From contig NZ_JADHDA010000002.1 in NCBI RefSeq assembly GCF_015277735.1, positions 124,001-188,000 of the forward strand: a DNA stretch of 64,000 nt, in the 5' to 3' direction. Each line of letters starts with the position of its first letter. Positions within the stretch are counted from its first letter, which is position 1. The position numbers and the translations under genes are program-made. Shown here piece by piece: positions 45,017 through 53,517 of this stretch. Below the pieces are notes generated by a model. The model saw only the letters and a list, made by a program, of their open reading frames with translations, was not told where the DNA came from and made no database searches. The DNA is from Psychrobacter sp. NG254 (lineage in GTDB: Bacteria; Pseudomonadota; Gammaproteobacteria; Pseudomonadales; Moraxellaceae).

Positions 45017-45568
45017 TTATTTCGACGCTGCGTCAGCCGCGCTATCTGCTTCCAACTGTGCGATTTGCTGTTCGAGCAGGGCGATTTGTTCCGCTTTCAT
45101 ATCAGTTAATTGTTGGTTCATTGCCAATTGTTCAGCTGCCAGTTTCTCTTGTTCGGCGAAACGTCTGCGCTCATCCTCTAAACGATCGATCTCTTCTTTG
45201 GCTAAGCTTTCCGTTTTTGGTAAAGGCGCATTTAAGATAGCTTTAGGATTTGGAGTGTCAATATTCTTGTCATCGACTATATCAATGCTTTCATCAGCGA
45301 TAGTATTATCGCTAAGCACGGTTTCAGGCTCATCATTCATGGTGGCATCATCCATAGCAGCTGCTTGAGCCGCTTCGGTTTGCTCAGCTATTGATGGTGG
45401 ATTACTGACAGGCAATACAGACTCTGGCTCAGGTTTTGGCCAAATGAAGTAAGCCGCAGCGATGAGCAGTAACATAAAAATCAGTATAGCCCAAACTCGC
45501 CGACCTATTTTCGCAGAGGTTGCTTTAGAGGACTTGGTTGCCAAAGGTCGTGTTTTTTTAGGGTTCAT
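45017..45568 (-). CDS. Membrane-anchored coiled-coil protein of unknown function
   Basis: A 183-residue protein with a Lys/Arg-rich N terminus (about 26 residues), one membrane segment (VWAILIFMLLLIAAAYFIW), an acidic Pro-rich stretch and a long C-terminal coiled coil of Glu, Gln, Ala and Leu (about residues 115-178). The topology should be cytoplasmic N terminus, periplasmic coiled coil. No family is recognised. It lies 27 bases before the macro-domain-like gene on the same strand, so the two probably share a transcript. Confidence 0.6.
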   Translation of the reverse strand: MNPKKTRPLATKSSKATSAKIGRRVWAILIFMLLLIAAAYFIWPKPEPESVLPVSNPPSIAEQTEAAQAAAMDDATMNDEPETVLSDNTIADESIDIVDDKNIDTPNPKAILNAPLPKTESLAKEEIDRLEDERRRFAEQEKLAAEQLAMNQQLTDMKAEQIALLEQQIAQLEADSAADAASK

Positions 45569-45621
45569 ATTATGATCGATTTAAGCCAAAAACATCAGTA
45601 GCCATACTATAGCAAACTCAA

Positions 45622-45651
45622 AATAAAAAGCCTATCTATTGATAGATAGGC
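45622..45651 (-). terminator. Terminator of prlC-yheV
   Basis: On the minus strand the 9-bp perfect stem GCCTATCTA / TAGATAGGC (loop TCAA) is followed by TTTTTATTTT. Confidence 0.85.
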
Positions 45652-45688
45652 CAGTAGCGATTAGGACTTGACGCGTAATATCAAATAC

Positions 45689-45946
45689 TTAGGATTTAAA
45701 CTTTACGGTACCGCTCGTGCCTGTGCTCATGGCATCACGAGCAAGCTGATCTTCGAGATGGTTTTTGGCGCTGATAGCATCCGGATCAGGGCGATGCTCT
45801 GAATGTCCACACAGGGTACACTCGATGTATTCATCAGGTTCTGGAGCCATAATATTCACCTGTACCACCGCATCTACTTCTTGGCACTTTGGACAGCGAA
45901 CGCCTGCTAAAAACCGACGTTTAGGGCTGGATGACTGATAGCGCAT
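45689..45946 (-). CDS. yheV: YheV-family zinc-ribbon protein
   Basis: An 85-residue protein with two CxxC knuckles (RCPKC and ECTLC), the pattern FLAGVRCPKCQEVDAV and GHSEHRPDP, matching the YheV family (DUF2387, putative metal-binding). The role of the family is unknown. The ATG comes directly after the prlC TAA, so the genes are translationally coupled, and prlC-yheV pairing occurs in other gammaproteobacteria. Confidence 0.85.
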   Translation of the reverse strand: MRYQSSSPKRRFLAGVRCPKCQEVDAVVQVNIMAPEPDEYIECTLCGHSEHRPDPDAISAKNHLEDQLARDAMSTGTSGTVKFKS

Positions 45947-48148
45947 TTAGATGACCTCGTGCGTCGTTTGGGCATTGGCTGCAGTGTTAAGCTTTGCATC
46001 GAGAAAGCCACTATGACGTAATAAAGCATCAATACTGGCACTACGGCCACGGAAGTTCTCGAAGTTAGTCTTGGCTGGAAAACTGCCACCGACTGACAGG
46101 ATAGACTCGCGGAAATCATTACCCGTTGCTGGATTAAAGATACCATCTTCTTCAAACTTACTAAATGCATCGGCAGATAGCAGCTCTGCCCATTTATAAG
46201 AGTAATAACCTGCGGCATAGCCACCGGCGAATATATGACTGAAGCCATTGGCAAAGCGGTTATAGTCGGGTGTCTGCATGACAGCAATATCGCTACGCAC
46301 TGCATTTAGGGTGGCCAAAATACCGTTATAATCAAGCGCTGGCGCGTGAGCATGAATCAGTAAATCAAAAAGGGCGAACTCGATTTGGCGAAGCGTTTGC
46401 AGTCCGCTTTGGAAGTTTTTGACGGCCAATAATGCATCGAGCTTTTCTTTAGGCAATGGCTCACCAGTGTCGACATGACTACTGATAAGTGCAATACCTT
46501 TGGCATCCCATGCCCAGTTTTCCATAAACTGGCTTGGTAGTTCGACTGCATCCCACTCAACCCCATTGACACCTGCGACATCGCCAACCGTCACTTGGGT
46601 CAATAAATGATGCAAGCCGTGACCGAATTCGTGGAACAACGTCAATACTTCATCATGGGTCAATAAACTAGGTTTGCCCGCAAGTGCTGGCGTGAAATTG
46701 CCGACCATAAAGCAAACGGGTAGCTGTTTGTGGTTTTGTTCTTCATAAGTATAACGAGACTGAAAACCACTCATCCAAGCGCCGCCACGCTTACCACTGC
46801 GCGCAAATAAATCAAAGTAGAAACCGCCAATCAGTTGATCGTCAGCATCAAACAGCTGATAAAAGCGTACATCATCGTGCCAGCGAGAGGCAGAGTGAAC
46901 ATCAGCATCGACATTGTCAAAGTCTTGCTCCTGCACTTTGATACCGTACAAGCGCTCGACGATGGCAAACAAGCCACTGATGACTGTTGGTAATGGGAAG
47001 TAAGGACGAATCTCCTCTTGCGATAAGCTAAATTCGCTCTGCTTCACCTTTTCAGCGATATAGGCGCTATCCCACGGTTGTAGCTCATCAATTCCGTAAT
47101 CCTGCGTGTATTTTTGTAATTGTGCCAAATCTACCTTAGCTGCTGGCGTGGCTTGCACAGCCAAATCACGTAAAAAGGTCTCAACCTCGGTCACACTGTC
47201 TGCCATTTTGGTTGATAGTGATACTTCAGCATAATTCTCAAAACCCAATAGCTTGGCCTTTTGCTCACGCAACGTGAGAATTTGACTCATGATATCGGCG
47301 TTGTTCAGTGATTCGCCTTTGGCATTGGTATGCGTGTCAAATTCAGAGGCACGTGTGACGTAAGCGCGGTACATAGTCTCGCGTAAATCACGATCATCAG
47401 CATGGGTCATGATAGCGAGATAGACAGGAATGTTTAGACTGGCCACATAGTAAGGAGTAGGAAGGGCATCTACATCCGTCTGGCTAAGCGTGCCGCTGGC
47501 AAGCTCGCGAGCCTTATATTGCTCGCCTGCATCTGCTAATAATGCCAAACCGCTCTCTGTCAGCCCTTTCAATTGTGACTGCTCTAACGGCAGTGCAAAT
47601 GCTTGTGTCGCATCTAAGATATGATCTGAAAAGGTTGCTGATAAGGTGGATAGTTTGCTTTGAATGGCAGCAAATGTCTCTTGCTCAGCTTGAGGTAATG
47701 CGACCCCTGATAGCTCAAAACTGCGTAGTGCTAGCTCAATCACACGAGCACGGGCAGGCTCAAGTGCCGCAAAAAATTCTGTATCATTGACGATAGCTCG
47801 ATAACGGCTAAATAATGGCTGATGTTGTCCAACTCGTGTGCCATAAGCAGACAGTTTCGGTAGCAGCTCATGATGCACATGACGGATCTCATCGTTACTC
47901 ATCACGCCATTGAGGTGCGACAAAATACCCCAGCTACGATCCAATGCCAAATTGATATGATCAAATTGCATCACATCTCCTAGCGCTTGTTCGGCGCTTA
48001 TTTTCGCAGCGTTATTGCTCTCTGTTACTGTCAATGTGTCTAAGAAAGTATTGGCAGCATCAATGGCGTCAATAACTTGGCTCTGTAGTGTGCTTGGCGC
48101 AGTATCGGCAAAGTCGACAAGGCGCAAATCTGGAGAGGTAAGTGTCAT
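45947..48148 (-). CDS. prlC: Oligopeptidase A (M3 family)
   Basis: A 733-residue cytoplasmic zinc metallopeptidase that degrades signal peptides and small oligopeptides. The zinc motif is LFHEFGHGLHHLL (HExGH), with the downstream Glu ligand in GVEWDAVELPSQFMENW and the substrate-binding tyrosines in HIFAGGYAAGYYSYKWAE. The length is slightly above E. coli PrlC (680), with extra polar residues near the N terminus. It is immediately followed by yheV. Confidence 0.93.
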   Translation of the reverse strand: MTLTSPDLRLVDFADTAPSTLQSQVIDAIDAANTFLDTLTVTESNNAAKISAEQALGDVMQFDHINLALDRSWGILSHLNGVMSNDEIRHVHHELLPKLSAYGTRVGQHQPLFSRYRAIVNDTEFFAALEPARARVIELALRSFELSGVALPQAEQETFAAIQSKLSTLSATFSDHILDATQAFALPLEQSQLKGLTESGLALLADAGEQYKARELASGTLSQTDVDALPTPYYVASLNIPVYLAIMTHADDRDLRETMYRAYVTRASEFDTHTNAKGESLNNADIMSQILTLREQKAKLLGFENYAEVSLSTKMADSVTEVETFLRDLAVQATPAAKVDLAQLQKYTQDYGIDELQPWDSAYIAEKVKQSEFSLSQEEIRPYFPLPTVISGLFAIVERLYGIKVQEQDFDNVDADVHSASRWHDDVRFYQLFDADDQLIGGFYFDLFARSGKRGGAWMSGFQSRYTYEEQNHKQLPVCFMVGNFTPALAGKPSLLTHDEVLTLFHEFGHGLHHLLTQVTVGDVAGVNGVEWDAVELPSQFMENWAWDAKGIALISSHVDTGEPLPKEKLDALLAVKNFQSGLQTLRQIEFALFDLLIHAHAPALDYNGILATLNAVRSDIAVMQTPDYNRFANGFSHIFAGGYAAGYYSYKWAELLSADAFSKFEEDGIFNPATGNDFRESILSVGGSFPAKTNFENFRGRSASIDALLRHSGFLDAKLNTAANAQTTHEVI

Positions 48149-48673
48149 AAAGGTATCCGATATTGATGAGTTATTATGGAGAAAATCTAGTGTTACATTG
48201 TTTTGGTCACTGCTGACATATACGGCGTATTGTGATGCGAGTGGGTGACGATTTATAGTTAAGGTATATAAAAGATGGGTTCATTTAGTGAAAATACAAC
48301 CTGAGTGCTCATAAACTGACCATGAAAGCTCAGGATATTGACACATGCGTGCTTTGGTTGAGATAGCCTATATATTAAACAATGCAGTGTGCTCTACTTA
48401 CAAAGCGCTATCATTTGCTTGCAAATTAACCCTATAGCCAGTAAGGAGTAACTGTTAGCATCAGTATGAAGGAATATAAATATTGCCCGCTCATAGGGTA
48501 TATTAATAGTATATAGATGAAAAAACGACTGATAAAAGAAAAGCATGGTTGATAGTTTACAAGCATCCGCTAAAGCCAATGCCAGTAAGCTGTAGAGCAA
48601 GAGGCTCTGATGCTATGCTGGTGAAAATCCGTTTAATATCGAAAGTAAATGATAATAAAACAAGGAGCAGTAT
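48149..48673. other. Divergent region between prlC and the baeRF gene
   Basis: About 525 AT-rich bases that must hold both promoters. No consensus promoter, RNA gene or repeat was recognised. A strong AAGGAG site lies at its right end. Confidence 0.4.
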
Positions 48674-49786
48674 ATGAAAGCGACTCTTAAAAGTTTACGT
48701 GAAACCAAAGCCAATCCAGCGGTCAGTATCTTTGTTAAGACACATCGAGCGCATCCAGCCAATGAGCAAGATCCAATCGCTCTAAAAAATCAGCTAAAAG
48801 TCGTAGAAGACCGCTTAACTAAAGAATATGATAAGAGTACAGCGACAACTATCTTAGACAAGATTCATGCTAAGACCAGCGAATTAAACCATAACTATAA
48901 CCTTGATACCTTAGCCATATTTGCCAGTACCGATGATGTACAAGTGATCCGTATGCCCATCGATACCACAGAGCGTGTGGTGATTTCGGACAGTTTTGCC
49001 ACGCGTGACCTAGTTCGTGATATGGCAAGTGCCGTTCATTACTATACAGTCGTGCTGACCCGTGATAAGGCTCGCTTGATTGAAGCATCAAATGATCGTG
49101 TCATCAGAGAGTTTGATAAAGATGACGATGCACAAAACAACATGGAAAATATTCAGTTCCCTGTTGAGAACAATGGATTATATACAACAGGTGACGGCGG
49201 TTCAGATCGCTCATCAAATAATGAGAGCAGCCATCTAAAAGAATACTTTAACCAAGTCGATAAAAGCGTACAAGAGCTGTGGGGCGAGCATAAAATGCCA
49301 CTTGTGATTGTGGGTGATGCAAAGAATATCGGTTACTATAAAGAAGTCTGTGATCGTCCAGACAACATCATCGCCACGGTATCAAACGCCACCAATCTAG
49401 AGGATGGTAGTGCACAGCATATCGTCGATAGTGTACAAGAATCTGTAGAAGGATATCGTACGTCATTACATCATGCTGCTTTGGGTGAGATTGACAAAGC
49501 CCGCGGTGCCAATATGTTGCAGACAGATCTACAAGAAGTATATCGCAGCGCGTTCCAAGGTGCTGGCGAGACCCTTTATGTACGCCGTGGCTATATACAA
49601 TCTGCCATAATTGATGAGAAAGCACAAACATTAAGTCTTGCAGATGACGTCACTGTAGAAGGTGTAACCGATGATGCCATTGGTGAAATTATCGAGCACG
49701 TCATCCATAATGGTGGCGACGCTGTATTTATGCCGCAAGATATTATGGGTGAAGATCAACCGATTGCCTTGGTAACACGCTATTAG
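48674..49786 (+). CDS. Bacterial archaeo-eukaryotic release factor family (baeRF) protein
   Basis: A 370-residue protein resembling the baeRF family 3 of eRF1-related bacterial proteins. Supporting stretches are VSIFVKTHRAHPANEQDPIALKNQL near the N terminus, YYTVVLTRDKARLIEASNDRVIREF in the middle and VEGVTDDAIGEIIEHVIHNGGDAVFMPQDIMG at the end, the last resembling the L7Ae-like third domain. The roles proposed for the family are in ribosome rescue or hibernation under stress. The gene has a strong AAGGAG site and its own terminator, so it appears monocistronic. Confidence 0.65.
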   Translation: MKATLKSLRETKANPAVSIFVKTHRAHPANEQDPIALKNQLKVVEDRLTKEYDKSTATTILDKIHAKTSELNHNYNLDTLAIFASTDDVQVIRMPIDTTERVVISDSFATRDLVRDMASAVHYYTVVLTRDKARLIEASNDRVIREFDKDDDAQNNMENIQFPVENNGLYTTGDGGSDRSSNNESSHLKEYFNQVDKSVQELWGEHKMPLVIVGDAKNIGYYKEVCDRPDNIIATVSNATNLEDGSAQHIVDSVQESVEGYRTSLHHAALGEIDKARGANMLQTDLQEVYRSAFQGAGETLYVRRGYIQSAIIDEKAQTLSLADDVTVEGVTDDAIGEIIEHVIHNGGDAVFMPQDIMGEDQPIALVTRY

Positions 49787-49887
49787 TTTTTATACTATTG
49801 CTATGGTGGTGACTAATATAGTGGTGGCAACGATGAGTGACAGTCTTCCGTAAATTAGCCATCAATAACACATAGGTGTAGTATGAG

Positions 49888-49919
49888 AGCATTGGTTCAG
49901 TGTGAGCCAATGCTTTTTG
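49888..49919 (+). terminator. Terminator of the baeRF gene
   Basis: AGCATTGGTTC pairs with GAGCCAATGCT (one wobble, loop AGTGT), followed by five T. Confidence 0.8.
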
Positions 49920-50008
49920 TTATCTATCATGATTAGCACAACTGACATTATGATAATAAATGCGATGACAGTTGAGCCAGCAACCTTTACTCCGTAAATA
50001 TCGAGCGT

Positions 50009-50776
50009 ATGATTAAAAATATGACCACCACCTCTTTTGTGCTGACCAGCTACAATATTCACAAAGGCATGTCACCACTGAACCGCCAAGTAAAAATGCA
50101 AGGTATTGCCAAAGCACTAGAAGCTGCGGGTGCAGATATACTGTGCTTGCAAGAAGTGCAAGGACAAAACCTCAAGCGCAACATACAATATAATGAATAC
50201 CCAGATCAATCGCAGCACGAATGGTTTGGCGAGTTTTTAGATCTAGAAAACAGCTATGGTAAAAACTCAGAGTACGAGAACGGCCATCATGGTAATGCCG
50301 TATTAAGCCGATTCCCGTTAGATCCAAAACACAATGTCAATATAACCGTCAATAAGCTAGAGCAGCGCGGCGTGTTGCATTGTGAAGTGCAGCCTATCGG
50401 TTGGGATAGGCCAGTCGTTATATTATGTGCGCATTTAAATCTGTTTGAGCGTGATCGTATTAAGCAGTATGAGGCCATTACTAACTATATATGTCATGAG
50501 ATTTCTGATGATCAACCATTGATTTTGGCAGGTGATTTTAATGATTGGAAGAAAATGTCTTGCGATAAACTGGCTCATGATTTGGGTATGACAGAAGCGT
50601 TCAAACACTGTCATGGTAAGCTGTTACCGACATTCCCAGCCAAGTTACCCGTACTCAGTCTAGATCGCATTTATGTGCGCAATCTGGTTGTTAAGGACGC
50701 GTGGGTACATACTGGTAAGCCTTGGTCATCGCTGTCGGATCATTTGCCGATTAGCGCAGAATTGGCTTTGCCATAA
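50009..50776 (+). CDS. Endonuclease/exonuclease/phosphatase family hydrolase
   Basis: A 255-residue EEP-fold hydrolase. Conserved elements are LTSYNIHKGMS (Asn), ILCLQEVQGQ (metal Glu), GHHGNAVLSRFP, ILAGDFNDWKK (Asp and Asn) and LSDHLPISAEL (catalytic His). Substrates in this superfamily range from DNA to phospholipids and phosphoesters; here it is undetermined. No signal peptide is visible, so it is probably cytoplasmic. It could also start at the ATG four codons downstream. Confidence 0.85.
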   Translation: MIKNMTTTSFVLTSYNIHKGMSPLNRQVKMQGIAKALEAAGADILCLQEVQGQNLKRNIQYNEYPDQSQHEWFGEFLDLENSYGKNSEYENGHHGNAVLSRFPLDPKHNVNITVNKLEQRGVLHCEVQPIGWDRPVVILCAHLNLFERDRIKQYEAITNYICHEISDDQPLILAGDFNDWKKMSCDKLAHDLGMTEAFKHCHGKLLPTFPAKLPVLSLDRIYVRNLVVKDAWVHTGKPWSSLSDHLPISAELALP

Positions 50777-50913
50777 AACAGCGATAAAGTACTAAAAAAA
50801 TAATGAGAAAAGTTCTATAAAATTAAGCTGCTATAAAATAAAGCTTTTATAAAATATCAATCAAAAAATGGGCATAGCATAAATCGCCCGATAACATATA
50901 AGGATATATAACG

Positions 50914-51912
50914 ATGTCTACTAGTCATCAAATACCACACACTCAGCATGCGGTACTTATACGCGAGTTTGGTGAGCCTGAAGTGATGCAATATCAAGAT
51001 GGTGTAGCGATGCCAGAATTGGTGGAAGACCAAGTATTGATAAAAATTGCCTATGCTGGCATCAACCCTGTCGATTATAAAACACGGCAAGGTAAGGGTT
51101 GGGGGGCGGCTGCCATCCAAACAGAAAAGTTCGATAATAATGAGTCAGCTATTTTAGGTTTTGATGTAGCAGGCGAAGTAGTCAGCAGTAATAGCGACGA
51201 GTTTGCTATTGGCGATAGAGTGGCCGCTTTGAGCTTTAGTGGTTGCGGCTATGCACAATATGCGGCAGTAGATGCCAAGCTACTCGCAAAAGTGCCAGAA
51301 AACGTCACATTAGAGCAAGCAGGGGCGTTGCCTTGTATCGGCCAGACGGCGTTACAGTTTGTGGATTTTGCGGATATAAAAGCAGGCGAGCATGTGGTAA
51401 TCAATGCGCCAGCAGGCGGCGTCGGTCATTTATTGATTCAACTGCTCATGAATAAAGTGGCGCAAGATAATATCAAAGTAACGGTAATTTGCTCACCAGA
51501 AAAATATACCAAGCTCGATGAATTAATAGACGTATCTAAGCTAGCAGATTGGATTGATTATACTAAGGATGAGGATTTTCCTGAGCTGCAAGCGGATGTA
51601 CTGTTAGATTTGGTCGGCGGTGATGCAGGTATACGAGCGCTTAGCGTGATCAAGCCTGAAGGGCATGTCTATGTATTACCCACCATTTGGGTAGATAAGC
51701 TCAAAGAAGCGGGCAGTCAAAAGAACTTAAATGTGGCGGGTTATAAGTCGGAGCGTAATGGTGACGACATGGCACGAGTTCTAAAGCTTGTCGCAGATGG
51801 TGCGCTGACGCTAAAGATTCAAAAAATCTATCCACTCTCTGAAGTCGTTGTCGCTCACCATGAGCTGCAAAAAGGCGATGCCTTTGGCAAGATAGTTTTG
51901 AAGGCTGACTAG
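50914..51912 (+). CDS. Zinc-independent MDR-family NADP oxidoreductase (quinone reductase-like)
   Basis: A 332-residue medium-chain dehydrogenase/reductase. The GroES-like N-terminal domain has AYAGINPVDYKTRQG and ILGFDVAGEV, and the nucleotide-binding domain has HVVINAPAGGVGHLLIQL, an AxxGGVG pattern. The four-Cys structural and catalytic zinc ligands of alcohol dehydrogenase are missing, fitting quinone oxidoreductases. Binding site AAGGATAT precedes the ATG. The stop overlaps the convergent alkB-like gene by three to four bases. Confidence 0.85.
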   Translation: MSTSHQIPHTQHAVLIREFGEPEVMQYQDGVAMPELVEDQVLIKIAYAGINPVDYKTRQGKGWGAAAIQTEKFDNNESAILGFDVAGEVVSSNSDEFAIGDRVAALSFSGCGYAQYAAVDAKLLAKVPENVTLEQAGALPCIGQTALQFVDFADIKAGEHVVINAPAGGVGHLLIQLLMNKVAQDNIKVTVICSPEKYTKLDELIDVSKLADWIDYTKDEDFPELQADVLLDLVGGDAGIRALSVIKPEGHVYVLPTIWVDKLKEAGSQKNLNVAGYKSERNGDDMARVLKLVADGALTLKIQKIYPLSEVVVAHHELQKGDAFGKIVLKAD

Positions 51913-52526
51913 CTCAAGACCATCTGCCGAAATGTCAGGCTAATACGCCCTTCTGGGACCTTTTTAGTCTTCGTAATGGTGTGTTTCCAAAAGGTTTGTG
52001 TATCACCATGCATCACAACCAGCTGACCAGACTCAAGATAAAGCTCGACTTTATCTTGGGTTTTTTTATGTTTAAAAACAAATTTGCGCGTGGCACCAAG
52101 AGATAGCGAGGCGATAACTGGCTGAGCACCCAGCTCTTTCTCATCATCCGCGTGATAGCCCATACCGTCAGAGCCAGAAGGGTAATAGTTAAGCAAGCAA
52201 GTATTAAAATGAGCAATAACACCAATTTTTGCTAAAGCTTGCTCAATATACTGTTTCACGTGAAACACCGCGCTTGACCATGGCACTGTTTGCCGTACAT
52301 GCCCTGAGTATTGATAGTCTGCCTCTGTATCTCCCATCCAGACGATTTGTCGAGTCGTCACGTGAGTCTGTCCAAATAACGTTACGATGTCCGATTGCCA
52401 AGGGAGGTCGGTGAGTAAGGTGTTATAAAGGGTGTTGGCGTCATCGATAATTACTCCTAAATCGTTCACATTACCATCATAGGGTAGTAAATTATCGGTG
52501 GGCGCAGGGGCAAAGAGATCAGTCAT
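51909..52526 (-). CDS. AlkB-like Fe(II)/2-oxoglutarate dioxygenase
   Basis: A 205-residue AlkB-family oxygenase that repairs alkylated bases or RNA by oxidative demethylation. The iron-binding HxD is in GMGYHADDEKEL, the second His in MHGDTQTFWKHTITK, and the 2-oxoglutarate-binding Arg in RISLTFRQM. NYYPSGSDGMGYHADD is typical of AlkB homologues of the ALKBH2/3 kind. The gene carries a perfect parS-like palindrome in its middle (52252-52267). A GGAG site precedes the ATG. An alpha/beta hydrolase gene lies 20 bases upstream. Confidence 0.88.
   Translation of the reverse strand: MTDLFAPAPTDNLLPYDGNVNDLGVIIDDANTLYNTLLTDLPWQSDIVTLFGQTHVTTRQIVWMGDTEADYQYSGHVRQTVPWSSAVFHVKQYIEQALAKIGVIAHFNTCLLNYYPSGSDGMGYHADDEKELGAQPVIASLSLGATRKFVFKHKKTQDKVELYLESGQLVVMHGDTQTFWKHTITKTKKVPEGRISLTFRQMVLS
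52252..52267. promoter_or_regulatory. parS: Perfect parS-like ParB binding site (copy 2)
   Basis: The same 16-bp palindrome TGTTTCACGTGAAACA as at 2186, here inside the AlkB-like gene, where it helps encode VFHVKQ. Two identical matches within 50 kb are far more than expected by chance and support parS identity. ParB binding itself is inferred. Confidence 0.85.
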
Positions 52527-52546
52527 AGGTTAGTGCTCCTACATCC

Positions 52547-53437
52547 TTATTGGCTGCTTTGATAATGTTCATTGATGATCTTAGCGCACAGTTCAGGCGC
52601 CTCCATTGGCAAAAGATGACCGTAATCTGACAGCGAAATAAGACTGCTATCTGGGACAAATTTGCGCCATTGATTGCGCACTTTGTCATTGATAAACAAA
52701 GTAGGCTTGCCTGTAATCAGCGTATAAGGACATTTAAGTTGCTTGAGCGCACTATCAATATGAGGGGCACCAAAATAGTTGGCGAGCTCTTGCTCGGGCG
52801 CGAATATCAACGTATAGCGACCATCTTTATTTTTGCTCAAGCTTTGCTCGGCAAACACTTGCAAATGCTCATCGCTGATACGTTTATAGGCACGCTGCGC
52901 CCGTAGGCTCTCATAATAATTATGGACGCTTGGCCAAGTAGTTTGCTTGATTAACGTGCTTTTAAAAGGCTCACGGTTTAGCAAAAGCTTACGCGGTAAT
53001 AAGTTATATAAGGTGGCTTGGTTTTTAGTAAAGGTCACAGGCTCTATGAGATACAGCTGCGAAAATAGCTCTGGACGTTTGGCTGCTGCTATGGCGGTAG
53101 CCGTTGCGCCTTGTGAATGACCAATGCCAACAACAGGGTTGTCTTGGGTTTTTTCCAAAAATTCAATCAGCACGTCGGCATCTTGTTCGCGCGTTAGGCG
53201 ACGGCTTTGCGGCTTATCGTACCAATAACCACGCAGGGCGAGGGAGCAGACCTCAAAATTATTTGTCAATGCACTTAACAATGGCGTATAAGTACCAACC
53301 GTAAAGCTGTTACCACCATAGAAGTGCGCCGTCGCGCGTGGAGTAGAGCTTGAATCTAACGGTTGATTAAACTGGCTAAGGTTATAGTAGCGTGCTTGCT
53401 TGGCATTAAGACTGATACTATTTGTGAATGCTTCCAT
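52547..53437 (-). CDS. Alpha/beta hydrolase
   Basis: A 296-residue hydrolase-fold protein. The nucleophile elbow is VGIGHSQGATATAIAA (G-x-S-x-G), the oxyanion region has AHFYGGNSFTVGTYTPLLSAL, a candidate acidic residue follows in LITGKPTLFIND, and the catalytic His lies in LSDYGHLLPMEAPE. No signal peptide is seen, so it should be cytoplasmic. The substrate is unknown; esterase, lipase or haloalkane-type activity cannot be separated by motif. It precedes the AlkB-like gene by 20 bases and may be co-transcribed. Confidence 0.82.
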   Translation of the reverse strand: MEAFTNSISLNAKQARYYNLSQFNQPLDSSSTPRATAHFYGGNSFTVGTYTPLLSALTNNFEVCSLALRGYWYDKPQSRRLTREQDADVLIEFLEKTQDNPVVGIGHSQGATATAIAAAKRPELFSQLYLIEPVTFTKNQATLYNLLPRKLLLNREPFKSTLIKQTTWPSVHNYYESLRAQRAYKRISDEHLQVFAEQSLSKNKDGRYTLIFAPEQELANYFGAPHIDSALKQLKCPYTLITGKPTLFINDKVRNQWRKFVPDSSLISLSDYGHLLPMEAPELCAKIINEHYQSSQ

Positions 53438-53517
53438 AAAATAAACACTTCCTTGTGACTTATCTTTTATGATCTATTATTGATGATTTGTTTGCGTGTG
53501 ATTTTTTCTAATAGGCC

